Assembly (NCBI RefSeq): GCF_000264495.1
Contig: NC_017954.1
Span: 310,001-374,000 of the forward strand
Direction: 5' to 3'
From: Thermogladius calderae 1633
GTDB lineage: Archaea; Thermoproteota; Thermoprotei_A; Sulfolobales; Desulfurococcaceae
Length of the DNA: 64,000 nucleotides
Position numbers and translations under genes: made by a program. Within the stretch, counting starts at the first letter, position 1. Each line of letters opens with the position of its first letter. The notes beneath the pieces are model-generated. The model was not told the origin of the DNA. It was given only the letters and a program-made list of their open reading frames with translations, and searched no databases. Shown piece by piece: positions 9,320-18,570 of the stretch.

Positions 9320-9748
9320 ATGGGCGCGAAGAGAGCAGTAGCAGGTAAGCCCGCCTTCTCGCGGCGTAAGGTAAATACTGGTCTTCAGGTTGGGTCGAGA
9401 GTCGTTGTGACCGATAACAGTGGTGGAAAAGAAGCGATGATCATAGGAGTGCCAGGGTATAAGGGTAGGCTGAGAAGAGTGCCGCCTGCTGGAGTAGGAG
9501 ACCTAGTAGTAGTGACCGTGAAGAAGGGGAGTCCGAGCGTAAGGAAGCAGGTCTTCAAGGCCATTGTAGTCAGGCAGAGAAGACCTTACAGAAGACCGAA
9601 TGGCGTGTGGGTGGCATTCGAGGACAACGCCGTGGTCCTGTTAACACCCGAGGGTACTCCTAAAGGCAGTGAAATCAGAGGCCCAGTCGCTAGGGAGGCA
9701 GCGGAGAGGTGGCCTCAGATAGCGAACCTTGCGACGATGATAGTCTAG
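9320..9748 (+). CDS. rpl14: Large-subunit ribosomal protein uL14
   Basis: 142 aa from ATG 9320, one base after the uS17 stop, with GGTGG at 9310-9314 as ribosome binding site; an upstream GTG would add three residues. The barrel motif [20 protein letters not shown] and the [20 protein letters not shown] and [21 protein letters not shown] segments are the family signature. It forms an intersubunit bridge and is the binding site of aIF6, which is encoded at 43.0 kb. Confidence 0.97.
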   Translation: MGAKRAVAGKPAFSRRKVNTGLQVGSRVVVTDNSGGKEAMIIGVPGYKGRLRRVPPAGVGDLVVVTVKKGSPSVRKQVFKAIVVRQRRPYRRPNGVWVAFEDNAVVLLTPEGTPKGSEIRGPVAREAAERWPQIANLATMIV

Positions 9749-9757
9749 GTGGTATGA

Positions 9758-10138
9758 ATGGCCTTAACCAGGTCCAAGAAGCCGTCTAAACAGAGAAAGG
9801 CCCTTTACAACGCGCCACTCCACGTAAGGCACAAGTTCATGACAGCTAAACTTAGCGACGAGTTGGCAGAGAAGTACGGGGTTAAAAGACTGCCTGTACG
9901 CAAGGGGGACACCGTTAAGATCCTGAGGGGTGACTGGAGAGGCCACGAGGGTAAAGTAGTCGACGTCGACCTAAAGAGGGGGCGCATCTTTGTCGAGGGC
10001 GTTCAAGTTAAGAAGGCAGACGGTACACTAGTGTACTACCCTATACACCCCAGCAAGGTCGTCATCACTAAACTAGACCTGAGCGACAAATACAGAACGA
10101 GGATCATAGAGCGACGGAAGGAGGGTGAGAGCAAGTGA
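9758..10138 (+). CDS. rpl24: Large-subunit ribosomal protein uL24
   Basis: 126 aa, ATG start. The KOW motif is clear: [20 protein letters not shown] near residues 47-66, followed by [15 protein letters not shown]. The N-terminus [17 protein letters not shown] is the archaeal form. uL24 initiates 50S assembly. Its stop overlaps the eS4 start by four bases. Confidence 0.97.
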   Translation: MALTRSKKPSKQRKALYNAPLHVRHKFMTAKLSDELAEKYGVKRLPVRKGDTVKILRGDWRGHEGKVVDVDLKRGRIFVEGVQVKKADGTLVYYPIHPSKVVITKLDLSDKYRTRIIERRKEGESK

Positions 10139-10887
10139 CAGGCTCTAGGCACTTAAAAGCTCTTGCGGCACCATACTACTGGCCTATCCTGAGGAAAGAG
10201 TACAAGTGGACGGTAAGGCCCTCCCCAGGCCCACACCCCACCGAGTACTCGCTACCCCTACTAATAGTCGTCAGGAATGTCTTAGGCTACGCAGAGACGG
10301 CGAGAGAGGCTCGGAGACTTATCTCCGAGGGGCACTTCGAGATCGACGGACGCGTTGTCCGGGACTACAAGTTCCCGGTAGGGTTCATGGACGTCCTCCG
10401 CATTAAACCAACCGACGAGTACTACAGGGTGGTACCAGTCCCCACGAAAGTAATAGGCTTCGTGAAGATCCCCAAGGAAGAAGCAGCGTTCAAGTTGTGC
10501 CGGATACAGAACAAGACCACCGTGAAAGGCGGTCATATACAGTTGAACCTACACGACGGTAGAAATGTGTTGATTAGAGTGAACGACCCGAGAAACCCGG
10601 TAGAGGACGTTTACGAGACGCTGGGGACAGTCCAGTTGTCTTTAGCAGACAACAAGATCGTGGATTACGTTCCGCTCGCCGAGAATAACCTGGTAATAAT
10701 ATCGGGCGGAAGGAACGTGGGGAGGGTCGGCTTACTGAAAAAGGTACATAGAGGTATGGGAGTGAAGAGGAGTGTAGCTGTCATTGAAGACAAAAACGGG
10801 AACTTGTTCCAGACTAGCCTGAGCTACGTCTTCGTAATAGGCAGAGACAAACCACTAATAACACTCCCCGAGGCGGTGTGGAAATGA
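10135..10887 (+). CDS. rps4e: Small-subunit ribosomal protein eS4
   Basis: 250 aa, GTG start overlapping uL24. It begins [16 protein letters not shown], then an S4-type RNA-binding domain ([20 protein letters not shown] near 49-68), a central barrel and a C-terminal KOW segment ([16 protein letters not shown]). eS4 occurs in archaea and eukaryotes only and takes this position in the archaeal superoperon between uL24 and uL5. Confidence 0.97.
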   Translation: MTGSRHLKALAAPYYWPILRKEYKWTVRPSPGPHPTEYSLPLLIVVRNVLGYAETAREARRLISEGHFEIDGRVVRDYKFPVGFMDVLRIKPTDEYYRVVPVPTKVIGFVKIPKEEAAFKLCRIQNKTTVKGGHIQLNLHDGRNVLIRVNDPRNPVEDVYETLGTVQLSLADNKIVDYVPLAENNLVIISGGRNVGRVGLLKKVHRGMGVKRSVAVIEDKNGNLFQTSLSYVFVIGRDKPLITLPEAVWK

Positions 10888-11450
10888 GCACCGGGCTCGC
10901 CGTAGACGAAGAAAAGATTTTGTCAAAGTGGAACAGTAACCCCATGCTCAAGCCAAGGATAGTCAAAGTAACCGTCAACATCTCGGTCGGCTCGGAGACC
11001 GAGAGACTAGGCAAAGCCATAAAGGTTCTCGAAGAGTTGACGGGTGCGAAGCCTGTACCCCGGAGAGCGAAGAGGTCCATCAGGGACTTCGGTATCAGGA
11101 AAGGAGAGAACATAGCGGCGATCGTCACGCTACGGGGAGGAGAGGCCATAGACTTTCTTAGGAAAGCATTCGAGGCCGTAGGGTACAGGCTGAAGGAGTC
11201 CAGCTTCGACGACTACGGTAATGTTTGCTTCGGGATCAAAGAGCACATCCACATACCCGGCGTTAAGTACGACCCGGAGGTGGGCATCTTCGGAATGGAC
11301 GTCTGTATCACAATTGAGAGACCGGGTTACAGGGTCATGAGGAGGAGAAGAGTTAGAAAAAGGAGAGTGCCCAGGAGACACAGGGTCTCGAAAGAGGAGG
11401 CGATGGTATTGCTTAAGCGAGAGCTCGGAGTCGAGATAGTCCCAGAGTAG
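10884..11450 (+). CDS. rpl5: Large-subunit ribosomal protein uL5
   Basis: 188 aa from ATG 10884, whose bases overlap the eS4 stop. A GTG six bases upstream would add two residues, but GGTG at 10875-10878 suits the ATG. Motifs include [38 protein letters not shown] and a [16 protein letters not shown] segment. It binds 5S rRNA and contacts the P-site tRNA. The tail is Arg-rich. Confidence 0.96.
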   Translation: MSTGLAVDEEKILSKWNSNPMLKPRIVKVTVNISVGSETERLGKAIKVLEELTGAKPVPRRAKRSIRDFGIRKGENIAAIVTLRGGEAIDFLRKAFEAVGYRLKESSFDDYGNVCFGIKEHIHIPGVKYDPEVGIFGMDVCITIERPGYRVMRRRRVRKRRVPRRHRVSKEEAMVLLKRELGVEIVPE

Positions 11451-11459
11451 GTGGTGGCG

Positions 11460-11624
11460 GTGGGGAAGTACAGGCCACCTAAGGAGAGGAGCTACGGGAA
11501 GGGGAGTAGAAGGTGCCAGAGGTGCGGGGCGAGAGACGCTGTGATACAGGCCTACGGCCTCTACTTGTGCAGGCAGTGCTTCAGAGAACTAGCCTACTCG
11601 ATAGGGTTCAAAAAATATGGTTAA
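11460..11624 (+). CDS. rps14: Small-subunit ribosomal protein uS14, zinc-binding form
   Basis: A 54-codon gene between uL5 and uS8, read from the sequence because it is short. Start GTG 11460 gives MGKYRPPKERSYGKG; GGTGG just upstream (11450-11454) fits as ribosome binding site. C19-x2-C22 and C37-x2-C40 form the zinc knuckle of the archaeal uS14 type, and it ends SIGFKKYG as expected. Order uL5-uS14-uS8 is conserved across archaea. Confidence 0.95.
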   Translation: MGKYRPPKERSYGKGSRRCQRCGARDAVIQAYGLYLCRQCFRELAYSIGFKKYG

Positions 11625-11663
11625 ATAAGTCTTTTAACCCGATATAAAGGAGAGGTGTTGCTT

Positions 11664-12065
11664 ATGGTGATGATGGACACGCTCGCTAACGCCCTCGCGG
11701 CAATACAGAACGCGTCGATGAGGTCGAAGAGCGAAGTGCTCATCATGCCCGCCTCCAAGCTCATACTCAACGTCTTGAAAGTCCTCCAGAAGGAGGGGTA
11801 CATTGGCGAGTTCGAGTACATCGACGACGGGAGATGGGGTAAAATTAAGGTACAGCTACTCGGCAGGATTAACAAGATCGGTGTCATAAAGCCGAGGTAC
11901 AGTGTGACATATAGGGAGCTATCAGAGTTCCCGGACTGGTTGAAGAGGTACCTCCCGGCGTACAACATAGGTATCTTGATAGTGAGCACGTCGAAGGGGG
12001 TCATGAGCCACAGGGAGGCGGTGGAGAAACACGTTGGTGGCATACTACTAGCGTACGTCTACTAG
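11664..12065 (+). CDS. rps8: Small-subunit ribosomal protein uS8
   Basis: 133 aa from ATG 11664, placed six bases after GAGGTG (11652-11657). It begins [17 protein letters not shown], the archaeal form, and ends with the [12 protein letters not shown] motif near 107-118 that binds the central domain of 16S rRNA. A/T-rich sequence at 11622-11648 before the gene may hold a secondary promoter. Confidence 0.96.
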   Translation: MVMMDTLANALAAIQNASMRSKSEVLIMPASKLILNVLKVLQKEGYIGEFEYIDDGRWGKIKVQLLGRINKIGVIKPRYSVTYRELSEFPDWLKRYLPAYNIGILIVSTSKGVMSHREAVEKHVGGILLAYVY

Positions 12066-12074
12066 GTGGTGGCA

Positions 12075-12638
12075 ATGGTCAAAATGATACACTATAGTTC
12101 GACAGTTGAAGTGCCAGAAGGGGTAAGTGTTCAGGTAGACGGGATGAGGGTCAAGGTAAGAGGTCCTCTCGGCGAGCTAGAGAGAGACTTTAGCCACGCG
12201 AGGGGTATTGTCATCAGGGTTGAGGACGGCAAAGTAATCGTAGAAGGCTTTTACGTGGACAGAAAGAAAAAGGCGCTCGTCGGCACTATTGCGGCGCATA
12301 TCAGCAACATGATCACAGGTGTCACAAAGGGCTTCACGTATAAGCTGAAGATAATCTACTCGCACTTCCCAATAACCGTACAGGTAGACGAGAAAAACCG
12401 CGTTGTCAGGATAAAGAACTTCCTCGGCGAGAAGGCTGACAGAATTGCTGAAATCTTCGGTGAGAAGGTGAAAGTAAAGGTGTCAGGCGAAGACATAATA
12501 GTTACAGGTATAGACATAGAGGAGGTTGGGCAGACAGCAGCCAATATAGAAAGGGCTACTAGGATCAAGGACTTAGACCGGAGGATATTTGCTGACGGGA
12601 TCTACATATACGAGCGGGGTGTGGGGATTGAAAAGTAG
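12075..12638 (+). CDS. rpl6: Large-subunit ribosomal protein uL6
   Basis: 187 aa from ATG 12075, preceded by GGTGG at 12065-12069; an in-frame GTG at 12066 is the alternative. Two uL6 repeats are visible, the first around RVKVRGPLGELERDFSHA and the second with NFLGEKADRIAEIFGEKVKV. It lies near the factor-binding site of the 50S subunit. The 3' end overlaps the eL32 start by 11 bases. Confidence 0.95.
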   Translation: MVKMIHYSSTVEVPEGVSVQVDGMRVKVRGPLGELERDFSHARGIVIRVEDGKVIVEGFYVDRKKKALVGTIAAHISNMITGVTKGFTYKLKIIYSHFPITVQVDEKNRVVRIKNFLGEKADRIAEIFGEKVKVKVSGEDIIVTGIDIEEVGQTAANIERATRIKDLDRRIFADGIYIYERGVGIEK

Positions 12639-13035
12639 AATAGAACGCTTACTCGAGTTGAGAAGGAAGATCAAGGAGAAGAAGCCAGAGTTCCTCAGGT
12701 ATCTCTGGTGGAAGAAACCGAAGTTCGAGAACGACCTAAAGTGGCGCAAGCCTAAGGGTATCGACAACAAGGTCAGGAGGAAGTTGAAGGGATACCCGCC
12801 GCTGGTGTCGGTGGGTTACGGTGGTCCAGCTGAAGTAAGAGGGTACCATCCTTCGGGGTTAATACCAGTAACAGTTTCGAATGTGGACGAGATCGATAAA
12901 CTAGACCCTTCGAAGAACATCATATATATTAGCGCGACTACGGGATTGAAGAAGAAGATTGAGATATACAGGGCAGCGGTAGCAAAAGGCTTTAAGGTAG
13001 CAAACCCGCCGGCGGTGGCCGAGGGGATGCGGTAA
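12628..13035 (+). CDS. rpl32e: Large-subunit ribosomal protein eL32
   Basis: 135 aa from TTG 12628 (MKSRIERLLELRRKIKEKKPEF), with GGTGTGGGG just upstream; GTG 12619 is an alternative. The family core is visible as FLRYLWWKKPKFENDLKWRK and the GYGGPAEVRGYHPSG segment, then a Rossmann-like half with NIIYISATTGLKKK. eL32 is restricted to archaea and eukaryotes. The stop and the next ATG share one base. Confidence 0.94.
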   Translation: MKSRIERLLELRRKIKEKKPEFLRYLWWKKPKFENDLKWRKPKGIDNKVRRKLKGYPPLVSVGYGGPAEVRGYHPSGLIPVTVSNVDEIDKLDPSKNIIYISATTGLKKKIEIYRAAVAKGFKVANPPAVAEGMR

Positions 13036-13487
13036 TGGTGGACCTAAGCCTCCAGAAAAGACTTGCCTCGGAAATACTAGGTGTAGGGGTCTCGAGAGTT
13101 AGAGTCGACCCCGCTAGAGTAGAGGATGTAGCCGACGCCATTACGAGAGAGGAGATCAAGAGGCTCATCAAAGACGGGGCCATATACGCGGAGCCCGCAC
13201 GCGGGAACACGGGTTATAGCAGTAAAGTTAGGCGTGAGCAGAGGAGGAAAGGTAGGAGAAGAGGGCATGGTAAGAGGAAAGGAGTCAGAACGGCGAGGAC
13301 CGACGAGAAGGAGGTGTGGATGAGCAAGATCAGGAAGATCAGAAGGTATCTACGGTATCTCAGAGACAACAAGATCATAGACAGGAAGACGTACAGAAGG
13401 CTCTACAGGCTTGCTAAGGGTGGTTTCTTCAAGTCTTTCAACTCCCTCAGAACCTATCTAATCGAGCACGGGTACTTGAAGCGGTAG
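13035..13487 (+). CDS. rpl19e: Large-subunit ribosomal protein eL19
   Basis: 150 aa, ATG overlapping the eL32 stop by one base. It starts [20 protein letters not shown], has the highly basic linker [18 protein letters not shown] near 68-85 and the long C-terminal helix with [20 protein letters not shown]. It contacts both subunits as a bridge. Archaeal/eukaryotic specific. Confidence 0.97.
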   Translation: MVDLSLQKRLASEILGVGVSRVRVDPARVEDVADAITREEIKRLIKDGAIYAEPARGNTGYSSKVRREQRRKGRRRGHGKRKGVRTARTDEKEVWMSKIRKIRRYLRYLRDNKIIDRKTYRRLYRLAKGGFFKSFNSLRTYLIEHGYLKR

Positions 13488-13497
13488 GGTGTTAAAC

Positions 13498-14088
13498 ATG
13501 GCAAGAGGACCTAGGTATAAAGTCCCGAGGAGAAGAAGGAGAGAGGGTAAAACGAACTACTACAAGAGGTACAAGATGGTCTTATCGGGTAAGCCGAGGT
13601 TCATCGTGAGAAAGACCCTAAACTACATATGGGTGCAGGTGGCAGTGGCCAGACCAGAGGGCGACCATATAATAGCGGCAGCCCACTCGTACGAGCTCGT
13701 GAAGAAGTACGGCTGGAAGGGTGGTACAGCGAACACGCCGTCCGCTTACTTGACTGGTCTACTGGCTGGCTTAAGAGCCCTAAAGAAAGGTATTAAAGAG
13801 GCGATTCTCGATATAGGGCTTCACTCGCCGACAAGAGGTGGTATAGTGTTTGCGGCGGCTAAAGGAGGCATAGACGCTGGTCTGCAGATCCCGGTGGGTG
13901 AAGGGGTGTTCCCCAGCGAGGAGAGGATTAAGGGCGAGCACATAGCCGCGTGGTCTAAGACCCTCAGGGAGAAAGGGCTTTTAGAGAGGTACTTCTCAAG
14001 GTATTTAGCTAGAGGTCTTAACCCGGAGGAGTTGCCCCAACACTTCGAGGAGGTAAGGAAGAAGATTATTGTGGAGTACGGTGGTTGA
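13498..14088 (+). CDS. rpl18: Large-subunit ribosomal protein uL18
   Basis: 196 aa from ATG 13498; an in-frame GTG nine bases upstream is less likely because AGGGTG is then the ribosome binding site. The N-terminus [20 protein letters not shown] and the 5S rRNA-binding core ([17 protein letters not shown], then [16 protein letters not shown]) are archaeal uL18. The C-terminal extension is helical and charged. Confidence 0.96.
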   Translation: MARGPRYKVPRRRRREGKTNYYKRYKMVLSGKPRFIVRKTLNYIWVQVAVARPEGDHIIAAAHSYELVKKYGWKGGTANTPSAYLTGLLAGLRALKKGIKEAILDIGLHSPTRGGIVFAAAKGGIDAGLQIPVGEGVFPSEERIKGEHIAAWSKTLREKGLLERYFSRYLARGLNPEELPQHFEEVRKKIIVEYGG

Positions 14089-14089
14089 T

Positions 14090-14734
14090 ATGAGTATGAG
14101 TGCTGTGGATAAAGGGGCTTTGGAGAAGTGGGTTCCAAGGACGAAAGTCGGTAAGATGGTACTAGAGGGCAAGATCACCTCTCTTAAGGAGATATTCGAC
14201 AAGAACCTGCCATTACTAGAGCCGGAGATAGTCGACTACCTCTTACCCAATCTCAAGTACGAGAGGATAGACGCGGGCCTCGTACAGAAGATGACCGACG
14301 CTGGTAGGAGGACTAGGTTCAGGGTTGTGGTAGTAGTGGGTAACGAGGACGGTTTTGTCGGGGTAGGACTAGGTAAAGCCAAACAGTACGTGGAAGCACT
14401 GAACAAAGCGATAAGAGACGCCAAGTTGAACATCACCCCCGTCAAGAGAGGTTGCGGTAGCTGGGAGTGTAGGTGCGGAGAACCCCACAGCGTCCCGTTC
14501 ACAGTCGTCGGGAAGAGTGGTAGTGTCAGGATCGTGATTAAGCCTGCGCCTAAGGGTACAGGTCTTGTTGCCGGCGAGGTTGCTAAAGTCGTGTTGAGAC
14601 TCGCGGGCATAAGGGACGCCTGGACGGAGACTTTCGGCGAGACGAGGACGTCGGTCAACTTCGCCAAGGCGACTCTAAACGCCCTCAGGAACACCTACAA
14701 GTTTGTTACTTCGCTCGACTGGCTGAGAGGCTAG
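14090..14734 (+). CDS. rps5: Small-subunit ribosomal protein uS5
   Basis: 214 aa from ATG 14090, with GGTGG six bases upstream. The double-stranded-RNA-binding fold is marked by [20 protein letters not shown] near 74-93. The [14 protein letters not shown] segment (cysteines 122, 127, 129; His133) is a Cys-rich feature often seen in archaeal uS5 and could bind metal. The protein controls decoding fidelity. Confidence 0.97.
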   Translation: MSMSAVDKGALEKWVPRTKVGKMVLEGKITSLKEIFDKNLPLLEPEIVDYLLPNLKYERIDAGLVQKMTDAGRRTRFRVVVVVGNEDGFVGVGLGKAKQYVEALNKAIRDAKLNITPVKRGCGSWECRCGEPHSVPFTVVGKSGSVRIVIKPAPKGTGLVAGEVAKVVLRLAGIRDAWTETFGETRTSVNFAKATLNALRNTYKFVTSLDWLRG

Positions 14735-14744
14735 GGGTTGAGCG

Positions 14745-15221
14745 ATGCCAGTGCTCTACGCAATAATCAGGATTAGAGGTGTTCCAGACACCCCGCCCGA
14801 CGTCGAGCACACACTAAAGTTGCTGAGGTTGAGAAGAAAGTACCACATGGTAGTATACCCAAAGGACCTACCGGGCCTCGAGGGGATGTTGAGGGTAGTA
14901 AAGGACTGGGTAACCTGGGGCGAGATCGACGAGGAGACGCTCGCGCAAGTCCTGGAGAAGAGGGGTAGGGTCGTAGGCGGCTCCAAGCTAACCACTGAGC
15001 TGCTGAAGAAGTACTTCAACGCGGGCAGCTACGAGGAGATGGCGAGGAAGATCTTCGCAGGCAAGGTCCTCCTCCACAAACAGGAGGTCATAAAACCCGT
15101 TTTCAGGCTACACCCGCCGAGAGGTGGGTTTAAGGGTAGTATTAAAAAGCCTGTTGGAGATCATGGCGAACTAGGTTACCGCGGGCCCGCGATCAACGAA
15201 CTAATCAAAAGAATGCTGTGA
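14745..15221 (+). CDS. rpl30: Large-subunit ribosomal protein uL30
   Basis: 158 aa, ATG start. The core is [20 protein letters not shown] followed by [15 protein letters not shown]. The archaeal C-terminal extension ends with [19 protein letters not shown], like eukaryotic L7. It precedes uL15, as usual. Confidence 0.96.
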   Translation: MPVLYAIIRIRGVPDTPPDVEHTLKLLRLRRKYHMVVYPKDLPGLEGMLRVVKDWVTWGEIDEETLAQVLEKRGRVVGGSKLTTELLKKYFNAGSYEEMARKIFAGKVLLHKQEVIKPVFRLHPPRGGFKGSIKKPVGDHGELGYRGPAINELIKRML

Positions 15222-15231
15222 GGTGTCGGAG

Positions 15232-15678
15232 ATGGCGGTTAGGAAGAGGAAGAAGAGCAGGAAGCTACGGGGTAGGACACGTACAATGGGTTGGGGTAGG
15301 GTAGGACAGCACAGGAAGAGTGGTTCGCGGGGTGGCTTCGGCGCGGTTGGGATGCACAAGCACAAATGGGTCTGGATGTTGAAGTACGCGCCTGACTGGT
15401 ACGGGAAACACGGCTTTGTCAACCCGACTAGTAAGACAGTGGACATCCGCGAGATCAACGTGGGGTTACTAGACGAGATAGCAGAAAAACTAGTCAGGGA
15501 GGGGAAGGCTGTCGTCGAGGGAGACCTGATAGTCATCGACGTTACTAAACTCGGGTTTAACAAAGTGACAGGTTCAGGGAAGGTCACCAGGAGAATGAAG
15601 ATCATCGCAGAGTACATAACAGAGAACGCTAAGAAGAAAGTAGAGGAAGCTGGCGGGCTGGTTCAACTCCTCGAGTGA
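15232..15678 (+). CDS. rpl15: Large-subunit ribosomal protein uL15
   Basis: 148 aa from ATG 15232, with GAGGTG partly inside the uL30 stop as ribosome binding site. The Gly/Arg/His-rich N-terminus ([20 protein letters not shown] near 19-38) threads into rRNA, and the globular part contains [20 protein letters not shown]. It closes the ribosomal block before secY. Confidence 0.96.
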   Translation: MAVRKRKKSRKLRGRTRTMGWGRVGQHRKSGSRGGFGAVGMHKHKWVWMLKYAPDWYGKHGFVNPTSKTVDIREINVGLLDEIAEKLVREGKAVVEGDLIVIDVTKLGFNKVTGSGKVTRRMKIIAEYITENAKKKVEEAGGLVQLLE

Positions 15679-15701
15679 CGTTAACGTTCTCAACGGATAA
15701 G

Positions 15702-15710
15702 TTTTATTAA
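15702..15710 (+). promoter_or_regulatory. TATA box upstream of secY
   Basis: TTTTATTAA in the spacer after uL15. A transcription start 25-32 bases downstream would fall near 15730-15735, beyond the first in-frame ATG (15721). This is the main reason to place the SecY start at 15772. Confidence 0.6.
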
Positions 15711-15771
15711 GCTACTTGATATGTCTAACCCAGATAGCCTGGTTTACGGCAGTAACCCGCTGGTGTCCACG

Positions 15772-17205
15772 ATGGGAGCCTTGGACGTAATGGCGAGAAT
15801 AGCAGACTATTTGCCTGCTGCTAAAAAGCCGGATAGGAAACCGTCCTTGTACGAGAGGTTGTTCTGGACCGCTATGGCGTTGATAGTGTACCTAGTACTC
15901 GCTAACACACCGCTATACGGTATCCCTATCCAGCCGGCCTCGCAACAACAGATACTGCTAATACAGGTGATCTTCGCGTCTAATAGGGGGACGCTAATGG
16001 AGCTAGGCATAGGCCCGATTGTGACTGCGGGCCTGATAATGCAGATCCTGGTTGGAGCTAAGCTGGTCGACCTCGACCTTACAGACCCAGACGACAGGAA
16101 GAAGTTTACCTCAGCCCAGAAGACGCTGGCAATCATCCTGGCCGTCTTCGAGGCCGCGATGTACGTCTTGTCGTGTAGGTATTGGGTAGTCACGGGGCCC
16201 AACCCCTTCACTGCGTGTACTGCCTCGTGGTCTACTAGGTTGATAGTGGGGCTCCAGATCTTCGCGGGAGCTTACATCGCGATACTACTCGACGAGATGA
16301 TACAGAAGGGGTGGGGTATAGGGTCGGGTGTCAGCCTCTTCATCCTATCCGGTGTAGCAACTATCATCTTCTGGAATATATTCAGCCCAGTTGTGATAAA
16401 CGGCACAGCTGTCGGGTTGATACCCTACATCATACAGGCTATTTCTACTGGTAGTAGCCTGTCGAGTATAATGATTAGACCCGGCGGGAGGGACCTAGTC
16501 GGTCTCATAGCTACGATCGTTGTAGCGGTTCTTGTGATCTACTTAAGTAACATGAGGGTCAACATCCCCATTACAACACCGAGACTTCAGTCAATTAAAA
16601 CACGGATACCCCTACAGTTCCTTTACGTTTCGAACATTCCTGTCCTGTTTGTGGGTATATTGTACGCGGATATTCTAGTGTTCGCGTCGTTGTTCAGGAC
16701 ATACGGGGGAGGCTTGATACCCCAGTGGCTGGTCAACACGCTCGCGACGTACGACCAGAACGGCAACCTTGTGGGCGGGATCGCATATTACCTGAACTCC
16801 CCGCTCGGAGTGTATAGCGCCTATGCTGACCCCGTTAAGACCGTTGTCTACATCGTGGTACTCGTACTTTTATCGGTGGTCTTCGGCTACATGTGGGTCG
16901 AGGTCTCTGGGCTAAACGCGGCCGCTCAAGCACAACAACTAGTTGATAGCGGGCTGGAAGTCCCCGGTATGAGGAGGAACCCCAAGGTCTTGGAGAAGAT
17001 GCTCGACAAGTACATAACACCTCTAACAGTGTTGTCCAGTATTATAGTGGGTGTTATAGCAGCGCTATCAGACGTGCTCGGTGTTTACGGCGGAGGAATG
17101 GGCCTCTTACTGGCAATCGGTATCGTACAGCAGTACTACATGCTTATAGCGTACGAGAGAGCGCTCGAGGCGTACCCGTTACTGAAGAGAATCATAGGGG
17201 AGTAG
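15772..17205 (+). CDS. secY: Protein translocase channel subunit SecY (Sec61 alpha homologue)
   Basis: 477 aa from ATG 15772 (MGALDVMARIADYLP), the usual archaeal start, six bases after GGTG; the longer frame from 15721 adds 17 residues but precedes the predicted transcription start. Ten hydrophobic helices are visible. Conserved elements include RKPSLYERLFWT at the N-terminus, LGIGPIVTAGLIMQ (second helix) and GSGVSLFILSG. It forms the conducting pore with SecE, encoded at 45.3 kb. SecY follows uL15 in most archaea and bacteria. Confidence 0.96.
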   Translation: MGALDVMARIADYLPAAKKPDRKPSLYERLFWTAMALIVYLVLANTPLYGIPIQPASQQQILLIQVIFASNRGTLMELGIGPIVTAGLIMQILVGAKLVDLDLTDPDDRKKFTSAQKTLAIILAVFEAAMYVLSCRYWVVTGPNPFTACTASWSTRLIVGLQIFAGAYIAILLDEMIQKGWGIGSGVSLFILSGVATIIFWNIFSPVVINGTAVGLIPYIIQAISTGSSLSSIMIRPGGRDLVGLIATIVVAVLVIYLSNMRVNIPITTPRLQSIKTRIPLQFLYVSNIPVLFVGILYADILVFASLFRTYGGGLIPQWLVNTLATYDQNGNLVGGIAYYLNSPLGVYSAYADPVKTVVYIVVLVLLSVVFGYMWVEVSGLNAAAQAQQLVDSGLEVPGMRRNPKVLEKMLDKYITPLTVLSSIIVGVIAALSDVLGVYGGGMGLLLAIGIVQQYYMLIAYERALEAYPLLKRIIGE

Positions 17206-17208
17206 AAG

Positions 17209-17217
17209 GATTTATTA
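17209..17217 (+). promoter_or_regulatory. Likely TATA box of the eL34 transcript
   Basis: GATTTATTA lies right after the secY stop and about 55-63 bases before the eL34 TTG. It would start the small eL34-cmk-eL14 unit. Confidence 0.45.
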
Positions 17218-17271
17218 GTCTCCGAGCCGATTTTCAGGATAACACGATAACGCTTACGGGGGTCGACAGCG

Positions 17272-17544
17272 TTGCCTAGACCGATGTACAGGACTAGGAG
17301 CTGGAGAAGGGTTGTGGTGAGGACGCCCGGCGGCGAGCTTAGAGTCCACTACGAGAAGAGAAGACCCTCCCCTGCTCACTGTGCTATATGTGGACGACCG
17401 CTCAATGGTGTTCCGAGGCTCAGGCCGAGTCAGTTGAGGAAACTTGCTAAGACTGAGAAGAGGCCCGAGAGGATCTACGGCGGGGTTATTTGCCCGAGTT
17501 GTCTTGCCAAGCTTATCAGGCGGTCTGTGAGGGCTGCCAGCTAG
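17272..17544 (+). CDS. rpl34e: Large-subunit ribosomal protein eL34
   Basis: 90 aa from TTG 17272. The N-terminus [13 protein letters not shown] is the family hallmark. Zinc ligands C37-x2-C40 and C74-x2-C77 are intact. eL34 is found in archaea and eukaryotes. It is followed by cytidylate kinase and eL14, a common crenarchaeal order. Confidence 0.96.
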   Translation: MPRPMYRTRSWRRVVVRTPGGELRVHYEKRRPSPAHCAICGRPLNGVPRLRPSQLRKLAKTEKRPERIYGGVICPSCLAKLIRRSVRAAS

Positions 17545-17569
17545 ATAGTCTACTTTTGTGGTGCTGAAG

Positions 17570-18121
17570 TTGGTAAGGATAGCTGTAAGCGGCCCTCCTG
17601 GGAGTGGGAAGACTACACACGCTAAGAGGATCGCGGACACATACGACCTGGTCTACTACTCCGCTGGTGGTATTTTCAGAGAGCTGGCCAGAAGCAGGGG
17701 GTTGTCGCTGGAGGAGTTATCTCTCATAGCGCTGAAAGACCCAAGCATCGACCTAGAGATAGACAAGAGGACGTTCCAATTAGCGCACGAAGACAACGTA
17801 GTGCTAGACGGGCACCTGACAGCGTGGATCGCGAGCGACATCGTAGACTTTAAGATCTACATAACAGCCCCTCTAAAAGTCCGAGTAGCCCGGATCGCGG
17901 CAAGGGATAACAAGCCTTTCGAGGACGCTTTACGCGAGACAATAGTACGCGAGAGTGTCCAGCGGAGGAGGTTCATAGAGTTCTACGGGATAGACCCGCT
18001 TGATCTGTCGGTTTTCGACCTAGTCATAGACACGTCAAAGCTGGGTGTTGAGGAGACGTTTGCGATCATAAAGTATAGTATAGACAAGTTTTTAAAAACA
18101 CATAAAACTGCTAATCTTTGA
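17570..18121 (+). CDS. cmk: Cytidylate kinase
   Basis: 183 aa from TTG 17570; GTG codons at 17558 and 17561 are possible but GGTG there suits the TTG as ribosome binding site. P-loop GPPGSGKTT is at 8-16, followed by the CMP-binding segment [18 protein letters not shown] and a [11 protein letters not shown] strand. It phosphorylates CMP and dCMP for nucleotide supply. The archaeal short form lacks the long insert of bacterial Cmk. It is embedded between eL34 and eL14. Confidence 0.93.
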   Translation: MVRIAVSGPPGSGKTTHAKRIADTYDLVYYSAGGIFRELARSRGLSLEELSLIALKDPSIDLEIDKRTFQLAHEDNVVLDGHLTAWIASDIVDFKIYITAPLKVRVARIAARDNKPFEDALRETIVRESVQRRRFIEFYGIDPLDLSVFDLVIDTSKLGVEETFAIIKYSIDKFLKTHKTANL

Positions 18122-18138
18122 GAGAGAGGGTGTGGATT

Positions 18139-18429
18139 ATGCCGGCTATTGAAATAGGCAGGGTCTGCGTCAAGGTGTCGGGTAGAGAGGCAGGTAGGAA
18201 GTGCGTCATAGTCGACATAATAGACGACAGCTTCGTCCTGATTACAGGCCCGAAGAGCCTTACAGGTGTGAAGCGGAGGAGGGTCAACATAAAGCACATA
18301 GAGCCTCTAGACAAGAAAATAGCGATATCGAGAGGGGCGAGCGACGAGGAGGTACTGAAGGCCATTGGCGAAAGCGGGTTAACGGATTTCATGAAAGAGA
18401 GAGTAAAGGTCTCAACCAGCGTCGTCTAG
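18139..18429 (+). CDS. rpl14e: Large-subunit ribosomal protein eL14
   Basis: 96 aa from ATG 18139, preceded by GAGGGTG. Begins [20 protein letters not shown], continues with [20 protein letters not shown] and [12 protein letters not shown], the KOW-like eL14 core. Length is normal. Archaeal L14e is present mainly in Crenarchaeota, consistent with the lineage call. Confidence 0.95.
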   Translation: MPAIEIGRVCVKVSGREAGRKCVIVDIIDDSFVLITGPKSLTGVKRRRVNIKHIEPLDKKIAISRGASDEEVLKAIGESGLTDFMKERVKVSTSVV

Positions 18430-18570
18430 ACAGCGGTATCCACCTGAACACAGCAGACCTGCACGGCTATTTTAGTATAGGTTTTCAGCTCATCGCCTCA
18501 TCCTTATCGGGTATTAAGGTCCTTAATAGGTGCTGACTCGTGCATTAAAGACTTAGGGTGACACTGCCCG